DNA from: an uncultured Williamsia sp.
GTDB lineage: Bacteria > Actinomycetota > Actinomycetes > Mycobacteriales > Mycobacteriaceae
Direction of reading: 5' to 3'
Length of the DNA: 64,000 bases
NCBI RefSeq assembly: GCF_947494875.1
Contig: NZ_CANLWM010000009.1
Coordinates: forward strand, 186,001 to 250,000
A program made the translations under genes and the position numbers. Below the pieces are notes generated by a model, which worked only from the letters and a program-made list of their open reading frames with translations, searched no databases and was not told the origin of the DNA. The stretch's first letter is position 1, and every line of letters begins with the position of its first letter. Shown in pieces: positions 28,899 through 38,305 of this stretch.

Positions 28899-30500
28899 TC
28901 AGCAGGTCAGTCCCTCGGCGGGCGGGGTGAGGTCGACGAGGTAGCGGGTGAGGGGGCCGTCGAGGCAGTCGTCGCCCTCGAACGAGGCGGTGTGCTGCGT
29001 TCCGCGGAACGTCACGAGCCGGGCGTTCAGCTGCTTCGCGAGCGAGACGCCGGCCGCATACGGGGTGGCCGGGTCGTCGGTGGTCGACACGACGACGGTG
29101 GTCGCCAGACCCGGCGCGCTGATCCGGTGCGGCTGCGAGGTCGGCGGCACCGGCCAGAACGCGCACTCGTCGGCGGCGCCGCGACCCGATCCGCGCCCGT
29201 CGTCACGGAAGGGGGCCGTGCGACGCAACTCGGTGTCGAGGCGGTCGATGGTGGCGCGGTCGGTGATGGCCGGCCCGTCGACGCAGCGGATCGCGGTGAA
29301 CGCGTCGGCGGTGGTGTCGTACTTCCCCGAGCGGTCGCGGCCCTCGTACAGGTCGGCCAGCCGCAGCATCGTGTCCCCGCGACCGTCGGTGAGCTCCGCG
29401 AGCGCGTCGCGCAGGTACTTCCACAGGGACGGTGTGTACAACGCCTGACCCGTCGCCGTGATCGCGTCCCCATAGGTCAGTCCGCGCGGGTCCCGGGTGC
29501 TCGCCGGGCGTCCGATGAGCGAGCGCACCAGCGTCACGTAACGCTCGGTCGCGCGGGCAGGATCGCTGCCCAGAGCGCACCCCCGCCTCGTCACGCAGTC
29601 GGCGGCGAAGCCGTCGAAGGCGCTCTGGAACCCGGTGTTCTGGGCGACGATGTCGTCGACCGGGTTCGTCGACGGGTCGACGGCGCCGTCGTTGACCATG
29701 GCCCGTACCCGCGTCGGGTACCGCTCGGCGTATCGCGCACCGATCAGCGTGCCGTAGGAGTACCCGAGGTAGTTGATCTGCTGCTGGCCGAGTGCGCCGC
29801 GCAGGACGTCGATGTCGTCGATGACGTCGCTGGTGCCCAGGTGGGCGAGGAACTCCCGGCCGAGCGCGGACAGGCACTCCTGCCCGACGGCGGCGTTGCG
29901 CTGTTCGGTCGCCGTGATGCCCGCCGGCGACGTGTCCACCCAGTCCCGGGCCCGCACCGCGTCACGCTGCGCGTCAGTGCGGCATCGCACCGCGGGGGTC
30001 GAGCGGCCGACACCCCGCGGGTCGAACCCGATGATGTCGAGGGAGTCCCCCACCGGGATCCGCGCGAACTGCGCGGCGGTTCCGGCCATGTAGTCGACAC
30101 CGGAGACACCGGGCCCGCCCGGGTTGGTGATCAGCACCCCGGTCGACTCCTTCGCCGCCCGCAGCCGGAAGACGGCCAACGAGGCGGTGGCGCCGTCGGG
30201 GCGGTCGTAGTCGACGGGCACGGTGAGCCGCCCGCAGTCGCTGCGATCGGGTGGGTAGTCGCCGTCGGGTGCCATGTCGGCGCACGTCCCCCACGCGATG
30301 CGCTGCGTGTAGTAGCGGGCCAACGGGCCCGATGCCGGAGACGGTCGGGTCGCACTCACGGTCGACGACGCCGACGAACCGACCGCCTCGGGGCCCAGCC
30401 GCGCGACCCGGGAACCACCGCACGCCGCGAGCAGACCGACACCCAGGACGACCACGACGGCGAGGACGAGCGGGACGCGGACACGCGAGCGGGACGTCAC
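28899..30500 (-). CDS. secreted lipoprotein serine protease, alpha/beta-hydrolase (TAP) family
   Basis: 533 residues. The signal peptide ends in a lipobox, VLGVGLLAACGG, so it is probably an outer-face lipoprotein. Catalytic Ser is S248 in LGYSYGTLIGA; the Asp is in VVSTTDDPATPY and the His in FRGTQHTASFEG, within the C-terminal TAP-like domain. It equals the Rv2223c/Rv2224c (CaeA/Hip1) pair in M. tuberculosis, where Hip1 is a cell-envelope protease that cleaves GroEL2; only one copy is present here. GTG at 30500. It is divergent from panB across a 172-base gap. Confidence 0.9.
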   Translation of the reverse strand: MTSRSRVRVPLVLAVVVVLGVGLLAACGGSRVARLGPEAVGSSASSTVSATRPSPASGPLARYYTQRIAWGTCADMAPDGDYPPDRSDCGRLTVPVDYDRPDGATASLAVFRLRAAKESTGVLITNPGGPGVSGVDYMAGTAAQFARIPVGDSLDIIGFDPRGVGRSTPAVRCRTDAQRDAVRARDWVDTSPAGITATEQRNAAVGQECLSALGREFLAHLGTSDVIDDIDVLRGALGQQQINYLGYSYGTLIGARYAERYPTRVRAMVNDGAVDPSTNPVDDIVAQNTGFQSAFDGFAADCVTRRGCALGSDPARATERYVTLVRSLIGRPASTRDPRGLTYGDAITATGQALYTPSLWKYLRDALAELTDGRGDTMLRLADLYEGRDRSGKYDTTADAFTAIRCVDGPAITDRATIDRLDTELRRTAPFRDDGRGSGRGAADECAFWPVPPTSQPHRISAPGLATTVVVSTTDDPATPYAAGVSLAKQLNARLVTFRGTQHTASFEGDDCLDGPLTRYLVDLTPPAEGLTC

Positions 30501-30672
30501 CCCGCCATCGTGACATGCGTCCGAGACAGTCCCTTCCTGCGCGACCCCGGACCGTGTGAGCTAGTCCACAACCCGCAGCTCTAGGGGTGCGATCGGCGCG
30601 GTGCCACACTGGTCGGGTCAGCTTCCACCCGGGTACTCGCGATGCGAGACCCGAGGCACGAAAGGGACGACG

Positions 30673-31524
30673 ATGTCCGACAGCTCCGACGCACCCGTGT
30701 ACGGCTCCACCTCCACCGACTCCCCGCGGCGCCGCGCCACCCGCATCCACCACCTGGCACAGATGAAGGCCGACGGCGACCGCTGGTCGATGCTCACCGC
30801 CTACGACTACTCCAGCGCCCGCATCTTCGACGAGGCCGGCATCCCGGTGCTGCTCGTCGGCGATTCCGCCGCAAACGTGGTCTACGGCTACGACACCACT
30901 GTCCCGGTCACCACCGACGAGATGATCCCGCTGGTCCGCGGCGTCGTCCGCGGTGCGCCCCACGCGCTGGTCGTCGCCGACCTCACCTTCGGCAGCTATG
31001 AAGGTGGCCCGGCCATGGCGCTCGCGTCGGCCACCCGCTTCATGAAGGAGGCCGGAGCGCACGCGGTGAAGCTCGAGGGCGGCGAGCGTGTGGCCGACCA
31101 GATCGCCACGCTCACCGCTGCCGGGATCCCCGTGATGGCCCACATCGGCTTCACCCCGCAGAGCGTCAACGGCCTCGGTGGTTTCCGCGTGCAGGGTCGT
31201 GGGGACGGCGCCGAGCAGCTCGTCGCCGATGCGATCGCCGTCGCCGAGGCGGGCGCGTTCGCGGTCGTGATGGAGATGGTCCCGGCCGACCTCGCCGGTC
31301 AGATCACCCGCAAGCTGACGATCCCCACCGTGGGCATCGGCGCCGGCAACGAGACCGACGCGCAGGTGCTCGTGTGGCAGGACATGGCCGGCATGACCCA
31401 CGGCAAGACCGCGAAATTCGTCAAGCGGTTCGGTGACGTGGGCGGCGAATTGCGCCGCGCCGCCGAGCAGTACGCCGACGAGGTCCGTCGCGGCACCTTC
31501 CCGGGACCCGAGCACAGCTACTGA
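30673..31524 (+). CDS. panB: 3-methyl-2-oxobutanoate hydroxymethyltransferase
   Basis: 283 residues. PanB adds a hydroxymethyl group from methylene-tetrahydrofolate to 2-oxoisovalerate, the first step of pantothenate synthesis; the oxo acid is the product of IlvE acting on valine. Motifs: [65 protein letters not shown] and [20 protein letters not shown]. The metal-binding Asp residues are in VGDS and ADLTF. ATG at 30673 follows AAAGGGA. The first 25 residues are a variable extension. Same place as Rv2225. Confidence 0.95.
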   Translation: MSDSSDAPVYGSTSTDSPRRRATRIHHLAQMKADGDRWSMLTAYDYSSARIFDEAGIPVLLVGDSAANVVYGYDTTVPVTTDEMIPLVRGVVRGAPHALVVADLTFGSYEGGPAMALASATRFMKEAGAHAVKLEGGERVADQIATLTAAGIPVMAHIGFTPQSVNGLGGFRVQGRGDGAEQLVADAIAVAEAGAFAVVMEMVPADLAGQITRKLTIPTVGIGAGNETDAQVLVWQDMAGMTHGKTAKFVKRFGDVGGELRRAAEQYADEVRRGTFPGPEHSY

Positions 31525-31586
31525 CCCGCCCGCCGCCCGCGGGCGTTCTGTCGGGATCGGGGCGGCGCACTTGGCATGATGGACCC

Positions 31587-32564
31587 ATGCGTGAGCTGTA
31601 TCCCCCGATCGAGCCGTACTCCACCGAGATGCTCGACGTCGGTGAGGGACAACGGATCCACGTCGAGTGCAGCGGTTCTCCCGACGGGAAGCCCGTCGTG
31701 TTCGTGCACGGTGGTCCCGGTGGGGGCACGTCACCGGAGCAGCGTCGGTTCTTCGACCCCGCGGCCTACCGGATCGTGCTGTTCGACCAGCGCGGGTGCG
31801 GGCGGTCGACGCCGCACATCGCCGATGGTGCCGACCTGTCGGTGAACACCACCGATCGGCTCGTCGCGGACATGGAGCGCATCCGCACCCACCTCGGGAT
31901 CGACCGGTGGCAGGTGTTCGGTGGATCGTGGGGGTCGACGCTGGGCCTGACGTACGCGCAGACGCACCCCGAGCGGGTGACGGAACTGGTGCTGCGCGGC
32001 ATCTTCCTGCTGCGGCGCGGCGAGATCGACTGGTACTACAACGGCGGCGCCGCACACCTGTACCCCGACCTGTGGGAGCACTATCTCGCGCCCGTCCCGG
32101 AGGCCGAGCGCGACGGTGATCTCGTCGCCGCCTACGCGCGACTTCTCGCCTCCGACGACCGGTCGACGGCCGAGGCCGCCGCGACAGCGTGGACGAACTG
32201 GGAGCAGTCCACCAGCCACCTGCTCCCCCGTCCCGACGACGGCGAGGTGGACGTCCGCTTCGACCTCGCGTTCGCCCGGATCGAGAACCACTACTTCACC
32301 CACGGCGGTTTCCTCGACGACGGCCAACTGCTGCGCGACATCGACCGCATCGCGCACATCCCGGGGGTGATCGTCCAGGGTCGCTACGACGTCGTCTGCC
32401 CCGTCCGCAGCGCGTGGGATCTGCACCGCGCGTGGCCGTCGGCCGCGCTGCACATCGTCGACGACGCGGGGCACTCCTCGTTCGAGAAGGGCATCGTGCA
32501 CCACCTCGTCGAGGCCACCGACGGCTTCCGCGACACCGACACCCGGGAAGGGGTCACGGCGTGA
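31587..32564 (+). CDS. pip: proline iminopeptidase
   Basis: 325 residues, S33 family. It removes N-terminal proline from peptides. HGGPGGGTSPEQRRFFDP forms the oxyanion region and DQRGCGRSTPH is family-specific. The nucleophile is S114 in GGSWGSTL, the Asp is in QGRYDVVCP and the His is in DDAGHSSFEKG. ATG at 31587 gives the typical N-terminus (LYPPIEPYSTEML). The downstream CYTH/CHAD gene starts within its stop codon (GTGA), so the two are translationally coupled. It is not in the mycobacterial order between panB and the CYTH/CHAD gene. Confidence 0.93.
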   Translation: MRELYPPIEPYSTEMLDVGEGQRIHVECSGSPDGKPVVFVHGGPGGGTSPEQRRFFDPAAYRIVLFDQRGCGRSTPHIADGADLSVNTTDRLVADMERIRTHLGIDRWQVFGGSWGSTLGLTYAQTHPERVTELVLRGIFLLRRGEIDWYYNGGAAHLYPDLWEHYLAPVPEAERDGDLVAAYARLLASDDRSTAEAAATAWTNWEQSTSHLLPRPDDGEVDVRFDLAFARIENHYFTHGGFLDDGQLLRDIDRIAHIPGVIVQGRYDVVCPVRSAWDLHRAWPSAALHIVDDAGHSSFEKGIVHHLVEATDGFRDTDTREGVTA

Positions 32565-34060
32565 GCGCCACGGAGCACCTGGAGATCGAGCTCAAGTTCG
32601 ACGTCGACCCCGGGCGGGCAGTCCCCGACCTCACCCGGTTGCCGGGTGTGGAGAGCGTGACGGGTCCGATCGAGGAGAACCTCGACGCCGTCTACTACGA
32701 CACCGAGAACCTCGACCTCACCGACAATCGGATCACGTTGCGCCGCCGGGAAGGTGGCCACGACGAGGGGTGGCACCTCAAGCGTCCCGGTGACGCCGGT
32801 GGACGTCGCGAGCTGCATGTCCCGCTGGGTCCGCCCGCCGAGGGCTCCGACCACGACACGACGGTCCCGTCCGATCTCCTCGACCCTGTGCGGGTGCACG
32901 TGCGCGCACGTCGGCTCGAGCCCGTCGCGGCGATCGGCACCCGGCGGACGATCCACGAGGCCCGCGACGCCGACGACCGCGTGCTGGCGCTGCTCTGCGC
33001 CGACGTCGTCACCGCCCGGTCGTTGCTGCCCGGCGGGAGCTGCCGCACGTGGGCGGAGTGGGAGTTCGAGCTGGTCGACGGCGACAGCGACCTCCTCGCC
33101 GACGCCGAGGAGCTGCTTCGGGAAGCCGGTGCACGCACCGCGTCGGCGGCTTCGAAGCTGGCCCGGGCGATCGGTGCGACACCGGGTCACGCCGGCACGA
33201 CGACGGTCTCGTCGTCGGCGACCGCGCTCGAACTCGTCGTCGCCGAACTCGCCCGTCACCGCGAGCAACTCGTCGCACACGACCCCCGGGTCCGCGCCGA
33301 CGAGGAGGACGCCGTGCACCAGATGCGCGTCGCCACTCGTCGTCTGCGCAGCGTCCTGCGGGCGTTCCGCGGCGTCGTCGCCGGGCCGAAGGTCGACCGA
33401 CTGGACGCCGAACTGAGAGAGCTCGCCGCGATCCTCGGTGTCGTCCGCGACGCGGAGGTGACCGCGGACCGCTACCGCGACCTCCTCGTCGACGAGGACG
33501 CGTCGGACGCCGTCCACGACAGGCTCGTCGGTGAGCAGATGCGGCGACGGGCACGCGGTCAGCGTTCGGCGGTCGCCGCGTTGAACAGCGCGCGCTACCT
33601 CTCGCTTCTCGACCAACTCGACGACCTCCTGGCCCGACCACCCGCCGGTGCGGACGCCGAGATCGGCGCGAAAAAGGCGCTGCGCGACGCGGTGCGGGAC
33701 AGCGCGAAGAAGGTCCGCAAGGCACAGGCGAAGGCTGACCGGATGGAGACCGACTCCCCCGAGTGGGTCGAGCAGATGCACACCGTCCGCAAACGGGCGA
33801 AGCGGTTGCGGTACGTCGCCGAGTCGGGTGTCACGCTCGGCACGAAGAAGTACGCGTCGACCGCCTCGGCGGCGAAGAAGATCCAGTCGGCCCTCGGCGA
33901 CTCCAACGACGCCAACCTCAGCCGGGAGCTGATCGCCGAGGTGGCACGCGCCGTCGCCGACCCCGCCGACGCGTTCGTGCTCGGTCGCATCGACGCGCGG
34001 GAGCAGGCCGCCCACGACGAGGCGCTGCGTCAGTACGCGCGTCACGCCGACGACCTGTAG
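32561..34060 (+). CDS. CYTH and CHAD domain protein
   Basis: 499 residues, equivalent to Rv2226. An N-terminal CYTH domain (about 1-205) begins with EIELKF, the ExExK tripolyphosphate-binding motif, and has ITLRRREGGHDEGWHLKRPG. The CHAD domain (about 220-499) has HQMRVATRRLRSVLRAF and MHTVRKRAKRLRYVAE, the paired His/Arg/Lys helices that bind polyphosphate. It may hydrolyse inorganic triphosphate and associate with polyphosphate granules (family knowledge). GTG at 32561 overlaps the pip stop. The stop codon directly abuts the 3' end of the RNase P RNA gene on the other strand. Confidence 0.92.
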   Translation: MSATEHLEIELKFDVDPGRAVPDLTRLPGVESVTGPIEENLDAVYYDTENLDLTDNRITLRRREGGHDEGWHLKRPGDAGGRRELHVPLGPPAEGSDHDTTVPSDLLDPVRVHVRARRLEPVAAIGTRRTIHEARDADDRVLALLCADVVTARSLLPGGSCRTWAEWEFELVDGDSDLLADAEELLREAGARTASAASKLARAIGATPGHAGTTTVSSSATALELVVAELARHREQLVAHDPRVRADEEDAVHQMRVATRRLRSVLRAFRGVVAGPKVDRLDAELRELAAILGVVRDAEVTADRYRDLLVDEDASDAVHDRLVGEQMRRRARGQRSAVAALNSARYLSLLDQLDDLLARPPAGADAEIGAKKALRDAVRDSAKKVRKAQAKADRMETDSPEWVEQMHTVRKRAKRLRYVAESGVTLGTKKYASTASAAKKIQSALGDSNDANLSRELIAEVARAVADPADAFVLGRIDAREQAAHDEALRQYARHADDL

Positions 34061-34481
<421 letters not shown>

Positions 34482-34486
34482 CCGTC

Positions 34487-34492
34487 ATCGTA
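34487..34492 (-). promoter_or_regulatory. -10 box of rnpB
   Basis: TACGAT on the minus strand, five bases before the first base of helix P1. No convincing -35 hexamer. It overlaps the upstream region of the divergent DUF1697 gene. Confidence 0.6.
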
Positions 34493-34515
34493 GACATGTG
34501 CCGCGTGGCACCCAC

Positions 34516-34521
34516 TACCCT
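34516..34521 (+). promoter_or_regulatory. leaderless -10 box of the DUF1697 gene
   Basis: TACCCT with six bases to the GTG at 34528; no ribosome site. Back-to-back with the rnpB promoter within 46 bases. Confidence 0.55.
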
Positions 34522-34527
34522 TGCCCG

Positions 34528-35043
34528 GTGGCCGAGTACGTCGCCCTCCTGCGCGGCATCAACGTGGGCGGGATCCGCATCCCGATGGCGGACCTGCGCG
34601 CCCTGGTGGCCGAACTCGGACATGGCGACGTATCCACCGTTCTGGCGAGCGGGAACGTTCGGTTCACCAGCGACTCCGACGACATCGCCGCACTCCGGAC
34701 CGATCTCGAGGCGGCCCTCGCCGACCGCTTCGGATACGACGCCTTCGCCTTCGTGCACCGACGCGATCATGTCGCCGCCGTGACCGGGGCCTACCCCTTC
34801 GACGAGCAGGACGGTGTCCACGCGTACGTCGTCTTCGTCGCCGACGAGACCGTCCTCGAGCAGCTGCTCGGCGTCGACGTCGACGAGGTCGAGTCGGTCG
34901 AGCGCGGCGACGGCGTCGTCTACTGGTCCGTGCCGCAGAAGCAGACGCTCACGAGCGCGTTCGGCAAAGAACTCGGCAAGGCGAAGTACAAGGCGACGAC
35001 CACCAATCGGAATCTGCGCACACTGCGCAAGATCCTGGGCTGA
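34528..35043 (+). CDS. DUF1697 protein
   Basis: 171 residues, the family's usual size. It opens VAEYVALLRGINVGGIRIPM and has VLASGNVRFTSD, the most conserved parts of DUF1697, and ends KYKATTTNRNLRTLRKIL. The function is unknown; structures show a small ferredoxin-like alpha/beta fold. I placed the start at the GTG six bases after TACCCT, since the frame is open far upstream through rnpB, which cannot be coding. The transporter gene follows after 19 bases. Confidence 0.88.
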   Translation: MAEYVALLRGINVGGIRIPMADLRALVAELGHGDVSTVLASGNVRFTSDSDDIAALRTDLEAALADRFGYDAFAFVHRRDHVAAVTGAYPFDEQDGVHAYVVFVADETVLEQLLGVDVDEVESVERGDGVVYWSVPQKQTLTSAFGKELGKAKYKATTTNRNLRTLRKILG

Positions 35044-35062
35044 GGCACCGGGAGCGACGGGG

Positions 35063-36289
35063 ATGGTCGAGGCGGGCGCGGTTGCGCTCATGGTGCTGGC
35101 GCTCGCGTTCGCCGTCTGGCGGCCGCGGGGCCTGCCCGAGGCGACGGTCGCGGTCCCGGCCGCCGCGATCGCCATCGCGGTCGGCGCGGTGACCCTGAGC
35201 GAGGCGTTCGACGAGATCCGCACACTGGCCACGACGGTCGCGACCCTGGCCGCTCTGTTGGCGCTCTCGCATGCCTGCGAGGTGCTCGGGGTGTTCGGCT
35301 GGGTGTCCCGGCAGATCGGGCGCGCCGGCGCGGGCAACGGCCGGCGGCTGTTCGCGCTCGGATTCGTCGGTGCCGCCGTCACGACCGCGGCACTGAACCT
35401 CGACGCGACAGTCGTCCTGCTGACGCCCGTGCTCATCGCGGTCACGCGCGGACTCGGTGTCCGACCGCGGCCGCTCTCGGTGGCGACGATCAGCCTCGCC
35501 AACGCGGCGTCGTCGCTGATGCCGGTCTCGAATCTCACCAATCTGCTGGCGTTCTCGGCCACCGGTCTCGGCTTCGGGCGGTTCACCGTCCTGATGGCAC
35601 TGCCCTGGCTCGCGACACTCGTCGTCCAGTACGCGGTGCACCGCTGGTGGTTCCGCCACGAGATCGCCGACGTCCCCGACAGTGCGCCCCAGGACCCGGG
35701 GCCGGCCCCGATCGCCGCGCTCGTCGTCCTCGCAGCGACCCTCGTCGGCTTCGTCCTGTCGTCGCAGGTCGGTGTGGAGCCGGTCTGGTTCGCGACCGCC
35801 GGCGCGGTCGTCCTCACCGTGATCGCCGTGGTGCGCAGGGCATCCGGACCTGTCGACGTCGTGCGCGCGATCAACCCGCTGTTCCTGCTGTTCGTGTTCG
35901 CACTGGGTGTCCTGGTGGCAGCGATCGCCGACGGCTCGATCGGCCGCTGGCTCGCCGGGATCGTGCCGCACGGCACCGGCCTGCTCGCCCTGCTGGGTGT
36001 CGCGGCGATCGGCGCCGTGGTCGCCAACATCATCAACAACATCCCCGCGACGCTGCTGCTGCTCGCCGCGATGTCGGGCGCCCCGACCGTCGCGCTGCTG
36101 GCGATGCTCCTCGGGGTCAACATCGGGTCGAATTTCACCTACGTCGGCTCGCTGGCGAACCTGCTGTGGCGGCGCATCGTCAGCCGCGACGGCGTAGCGG
36201 TCTCAGCGGGCGGGTTCTCCGCGCTCGGTCTCGTGGCCGGTGCGCCCTCGATCGTCGCCGCTGTCGCCGCACTGTGGTCGGTGAGCTGA
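35063..36289 (+). CDS. SLC13/ArsB-type (ion transporter superfamily) permease
   Basis: 408 residues with 10-11 hydrophobic helices. NLDATVVLLTPVLIAV in the first half and NIINNIPATLLLLAAM plus LLGVNIGSNFTYVGSLAN in the second are the paired re-entrant motifs of the ArsB/NhaD/CitM-type ion transporter superfamily. The substrate (arsenite, Na+/H+ or a carboxylate) cannot be told; there is no arsR, arsC or arsA beside it. ATG at 35063 follows GGGAGCG. It marks the end of the conserved backbone before the accessory island. Confidence 0.83.
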   Translation: MVEAGAVALMVLALAFAVWRPRGLPEATVAVPAAAIAIAVGAVTLSEAFDEIRTLATTVATLAALLALSHACEVLGVFGWVSRQIGRAGAGNGRRLFALGFVGAAVTTAALNLDATVVLLTPVLIAVTRGLGVRPRPLSVATISLANAASSLMPVSNLTNLLAFSATGLGFGRFTVLMALPWLATLVVQYAVHRWWFRHEIADVPDSAPQDPGPAPIAALVVLAATLVGFVLSSQVGVEPVWFATAGAVVLTVIAVVRRASGPVDVVRAINPLFLLFVFALGVLVAAIADGSIGRWLAGIVPHGTGLLALLGVAAIGAVVANIINNIPATLLLLAAMSGAPTVALLAMLLGVNIGSNFTYVGSLANLLWRRIVSRDGVAVSAGGFSALGLVAGAPSIVAAVAALWSVS

Positions 36290-36304
36290 CCGATCGGTCG
36301 CGGG

Positions 36305-36412
36305 TCAGAACGACCGGTTCTGCCGGGATCGCGACGCGAAATCGAGTCCGCCGCCCCCCGACAGCACGATGAATGCGATTGCCCCACAGCCGACCACGAA
36401 CAGAGTGACCAT
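36305..36412 (-). CDS. possible 35-residue membrane peptide
   Basis: MVTLFVVGCGAIAFIVLSGG followed by a polar tail (LDFASRSRQNRSF): one short hydrophobic helix and a basic end. A very good ribosome site, GGGGAGG, lies seven bases before the ATG at 36412. No family is recognised. It is convergent with the permease, 15 bases from its stop. It is a candidate small protein on the strength of the ribosome site and hydrophobic segment only. The 218 bases beyond it (36413-36630) show nothing else. Confidence 0.45.
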   Translation of the reverse strand: MVTLFVVGCGAIAFIVLSGGGGLDFASRSRQNRSF

Positions 36413-36630
36413 CGGTCGCCTCCCCTTCCCCGACGACGTGATCTCGGCCGGGTCGCCACATCCGTCGTCCACGACAACGGTATGCGCCCGACGAGCCGAT
36501 CCGCCCTCCTCGAGGATGCGACTCTGCGTACGTCGGCGGGTCACGAGTGGCTCTCATCACCAGGAGCCTGCGATCCGACAGCGATCACCGATGCGCCGGC
36601 CAGGAGGACCTCTCACGCCGGACGCAAACC

Positions 36631-37356
36631 TCAGGAGCGCGGTCGACCACCGACCACCGCGCTGAGTCGACCGACGGATTCGACCGCCACAGCAGCGTCG
36701 GCCCCGTCGAACACCGCGGCGTGGATGCCCCGCATCGCGCCGGTGATGATCTCCGCCGAGGCGCGGACGTCGACGCCGTCCTCGATCTGACCGCCCTCGA
36801 TCCCCTCCGCGATCAGAGCGGCCACCGCATCGACGAAAGCCGCGTGCCAGTTCTCTGCCGGCCCGTCGCCACGAGGGACACCGACGTCTCGGAACAGCAC
36901 GTGCGCCGCAGGTGTCTCGTAGATGCTCCGGGCTGCGATGGTCAGGAACACACCGAGCTGTTCGAGCGGGGTCGCAGGCCACGCGACGTCGTTCGCGGCG
37001 GCACCGATGGCGTCGATGAGTCGGGTGGCCGCGTCGTCGACCGCCGCCTGGAACAACTCCGCCTTGCCGGAGAACGTGTGGAAAGCGGTGCGCTGCGCGA
37101 CATCGGCGCGCGCGGCTACCGCCTCGACCGTGATCGACGCATAGGTGTTGTCGCGCAACATGTCCTGCGCCGCGCCGATCAACCGTTCGCGAGTGGACCC
37201 ACCGGGGTCATGACGCGACTCCTTGGCCCAGCGATACAGCGTCGCGCTGTGGACACCCAGTTCCGTTGCGACCGCGTCACAGTCCTCCTTCCCGCCGAAG
37301 GCACGCAGAACCGCCGAGTGCCGTTGGGCGGCGGTGAACCGCGACTGTCGAGCCAC
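36631..37356 (-). CDS. TetR-family regulator with an additional N-terminal HTH
   Basis: 241 residues. Residues 1-45 resemble a transposase/homeodomain-like HTH: RFTAAQRHSAVLRAFGGKED then VATELGVHSATLYRWAKES. The TetR DNA-binding domain follows (about 52-100): TRERLIGAAQDMLRDNTYAS, VEAVAARADVAQRTAFHTFSG. The rest is a helical ligand/dimer domain. Two HTHs in a TetR protein are unusual. I chose GTG at 37356 (VARQSRF) because TACGTT lies six bases upstream; the GTG at 37392 would put that promoter inside the gene. It is divergent from an SDR-NmrA-P450 set and probably controls it through the palindromes at 37411-37435. Confidence 0.82.
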   Translation of the reverse strand: MARQSRFTAAQRHSAVLRAFGGKEDCDAVATELGVHSATLYRWAKESRHDPGGSTRERLIGAAQDMLRDNTYASITVEAVAARADVAQRTAFHTFSGKAELFQAAVDDAATRLIDAIGAAANDVAWPATPLEQLGVFLTIAARSIYETPAAHVLFRDVGVPRGDGPAENWHAAFVDAVAALIAEGIEGGQIEDGVDVRASAEIITGAMRGIHAAVFDGADAAVAVESVGRLSAVVGGRPRS

Positions 37357-37362
37357 GACGAC

Positions 37363-37368
37363 AACGTA
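37363..37368 (-). promoter_or_regulatory. leaderless -10 box of the TetR gene
   Basis: TACGTT on the minus strand, six bases before the GTG at 37356. It decides the start codon chosen. Confidence 0.5.
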
Positions 37369-37410
37369 CGAGACCGGCAGCACCGACGCCACTTGAATAC
37401 GCGAACACTT

Positions 37411-37435
37411 GCATATCGAATGCTAGTTTTGCATT
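37411..37435. promoter_or_regulatory. overlapping palindromes, candidate TetR operator
   Basis: GCAT-N5-ATGC (37411-37423) overlaps AATGC-N7-GCATT (37419-37435) in an AT-rich patch between the divergent TetR and SDR genes. The patch also resembles promoter DNA (TTGCAT, TAGTTT, CATTAT). Size and place fit a TetR dimer site controlling both directions; assignment is inference. Confidence 0.5.
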
Positions 37436-37477
37436 ATGGGTCCTCAGCCCCACACAACGCCGAATCCGGAGGAACTC

Positions 37478-38257
37478 ATGGCCTTCACGCCGTCGCGCTC
37501 GCTCATCACCGGCGCCAGCGCCGGGATCGGTACGGCACTCGCGCGTCGCCTAGCCGAACGCGGCTCCGACCTCGTGCTGGTCGCCCGGCGGGAAGATCGA
37601 TTGCGCGCGTTGGCGTCCGAACTCGAATCCCGGTATGGGATCACGTGTGACGTCGTCGCCCTGGACCTCTCCGGCGATCGCCCGGGCGCGGCGTTGCGGG
37701 CGCGAGTCGCGGGCGACGTCGACCTGGTGGTCAACAACGCCGGGGTCGCCACCCAGGGGTTGTTCATCGACGCCGACACCGCCGATCTCGACCGCGTCAT
37801 CGCTGTCGACATCGCCGCACTGGTCGACGTGTGTCATGCATTCCTGCCCGGAATGGCAGCACGCCGTTCCGGCACCATCCTCAACGTGTCGAGCACCACG
37901 GCGTTTCAGCCCGTGCCGACCCTGGCGGTGTACGCGGCGGCGAAATCGTTCGTCCTCAGCTTCACCCAGGCCCTGTGGTGTGAGGCCCGCGAGCACGGTG
38001 TCCGGGTGATGGCGCTGGCACCCGGACCGACCGAGACCGAGTTCTTCGACGTGATCGGCGAGAACGCCGCCGTCGTCGGGTCGATGCAGACCGCCGATCA
38101 GGTGGCGCGCACGGCACTGTCGGCGCTCGACCGGCGATTCCCTCCGCTGTATGTCGTCTCCGGGCGACGCAACACCCTGGCCGCCGTCGGCGCCCGTGTC
38201 GCACCCAAGCGGGTGCTCCTCCCGGCCCTCGCGCGATCGATGCGCCAGTTCACCTGA
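37478..38257 (+). CDS. short-chain dehydrogenase/reductase
   Basis: 259 residues, classical SDR of the DltE-like type. It carries the cofactor motif TGASAGIG (12-19), NNAGVAT, catalytic Ser in LNVSSTTAF and YAAAK. An acceptor of NADP(H) is suggested by VARREDRL after the second strand. The substrate is unknown. I use ATG at 37478 with CCGGAGGAACTC directly upstream rather than the ATG at 37436, which falls within the operator region. First gene of the set divergent from the dual-HTH TetR; an NmrA-like gene follows after 48 bases. Confidence 0.9.
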   Translation: MAFTPSRSLITGASAGIGTALARRLAERGSDLVLVARREDRLRALASELESRYGITCDVVALDLSGDRPGAALRARVAGDVDLVVNNAGVATQGLFIDADTADLDRVIAVDIAALVDVCHAFLPGMAARRSGTILNVSSTTAFQPVPTLAVYAAAKSFVLSFTQALWCEAREHGVRVMALAPGPTETEFFDVIGENAAVVGSMQTADQVARTALSALDRRFPPLYVVSGRRNTLAAVGARVAPKRVLLPALARSMRQFT

Positions 38258-38305
38258 CTCGCAGCCGTTTCCCCACCCCCGAGACACCCACCAAGGAGAA
38301 GTCCC

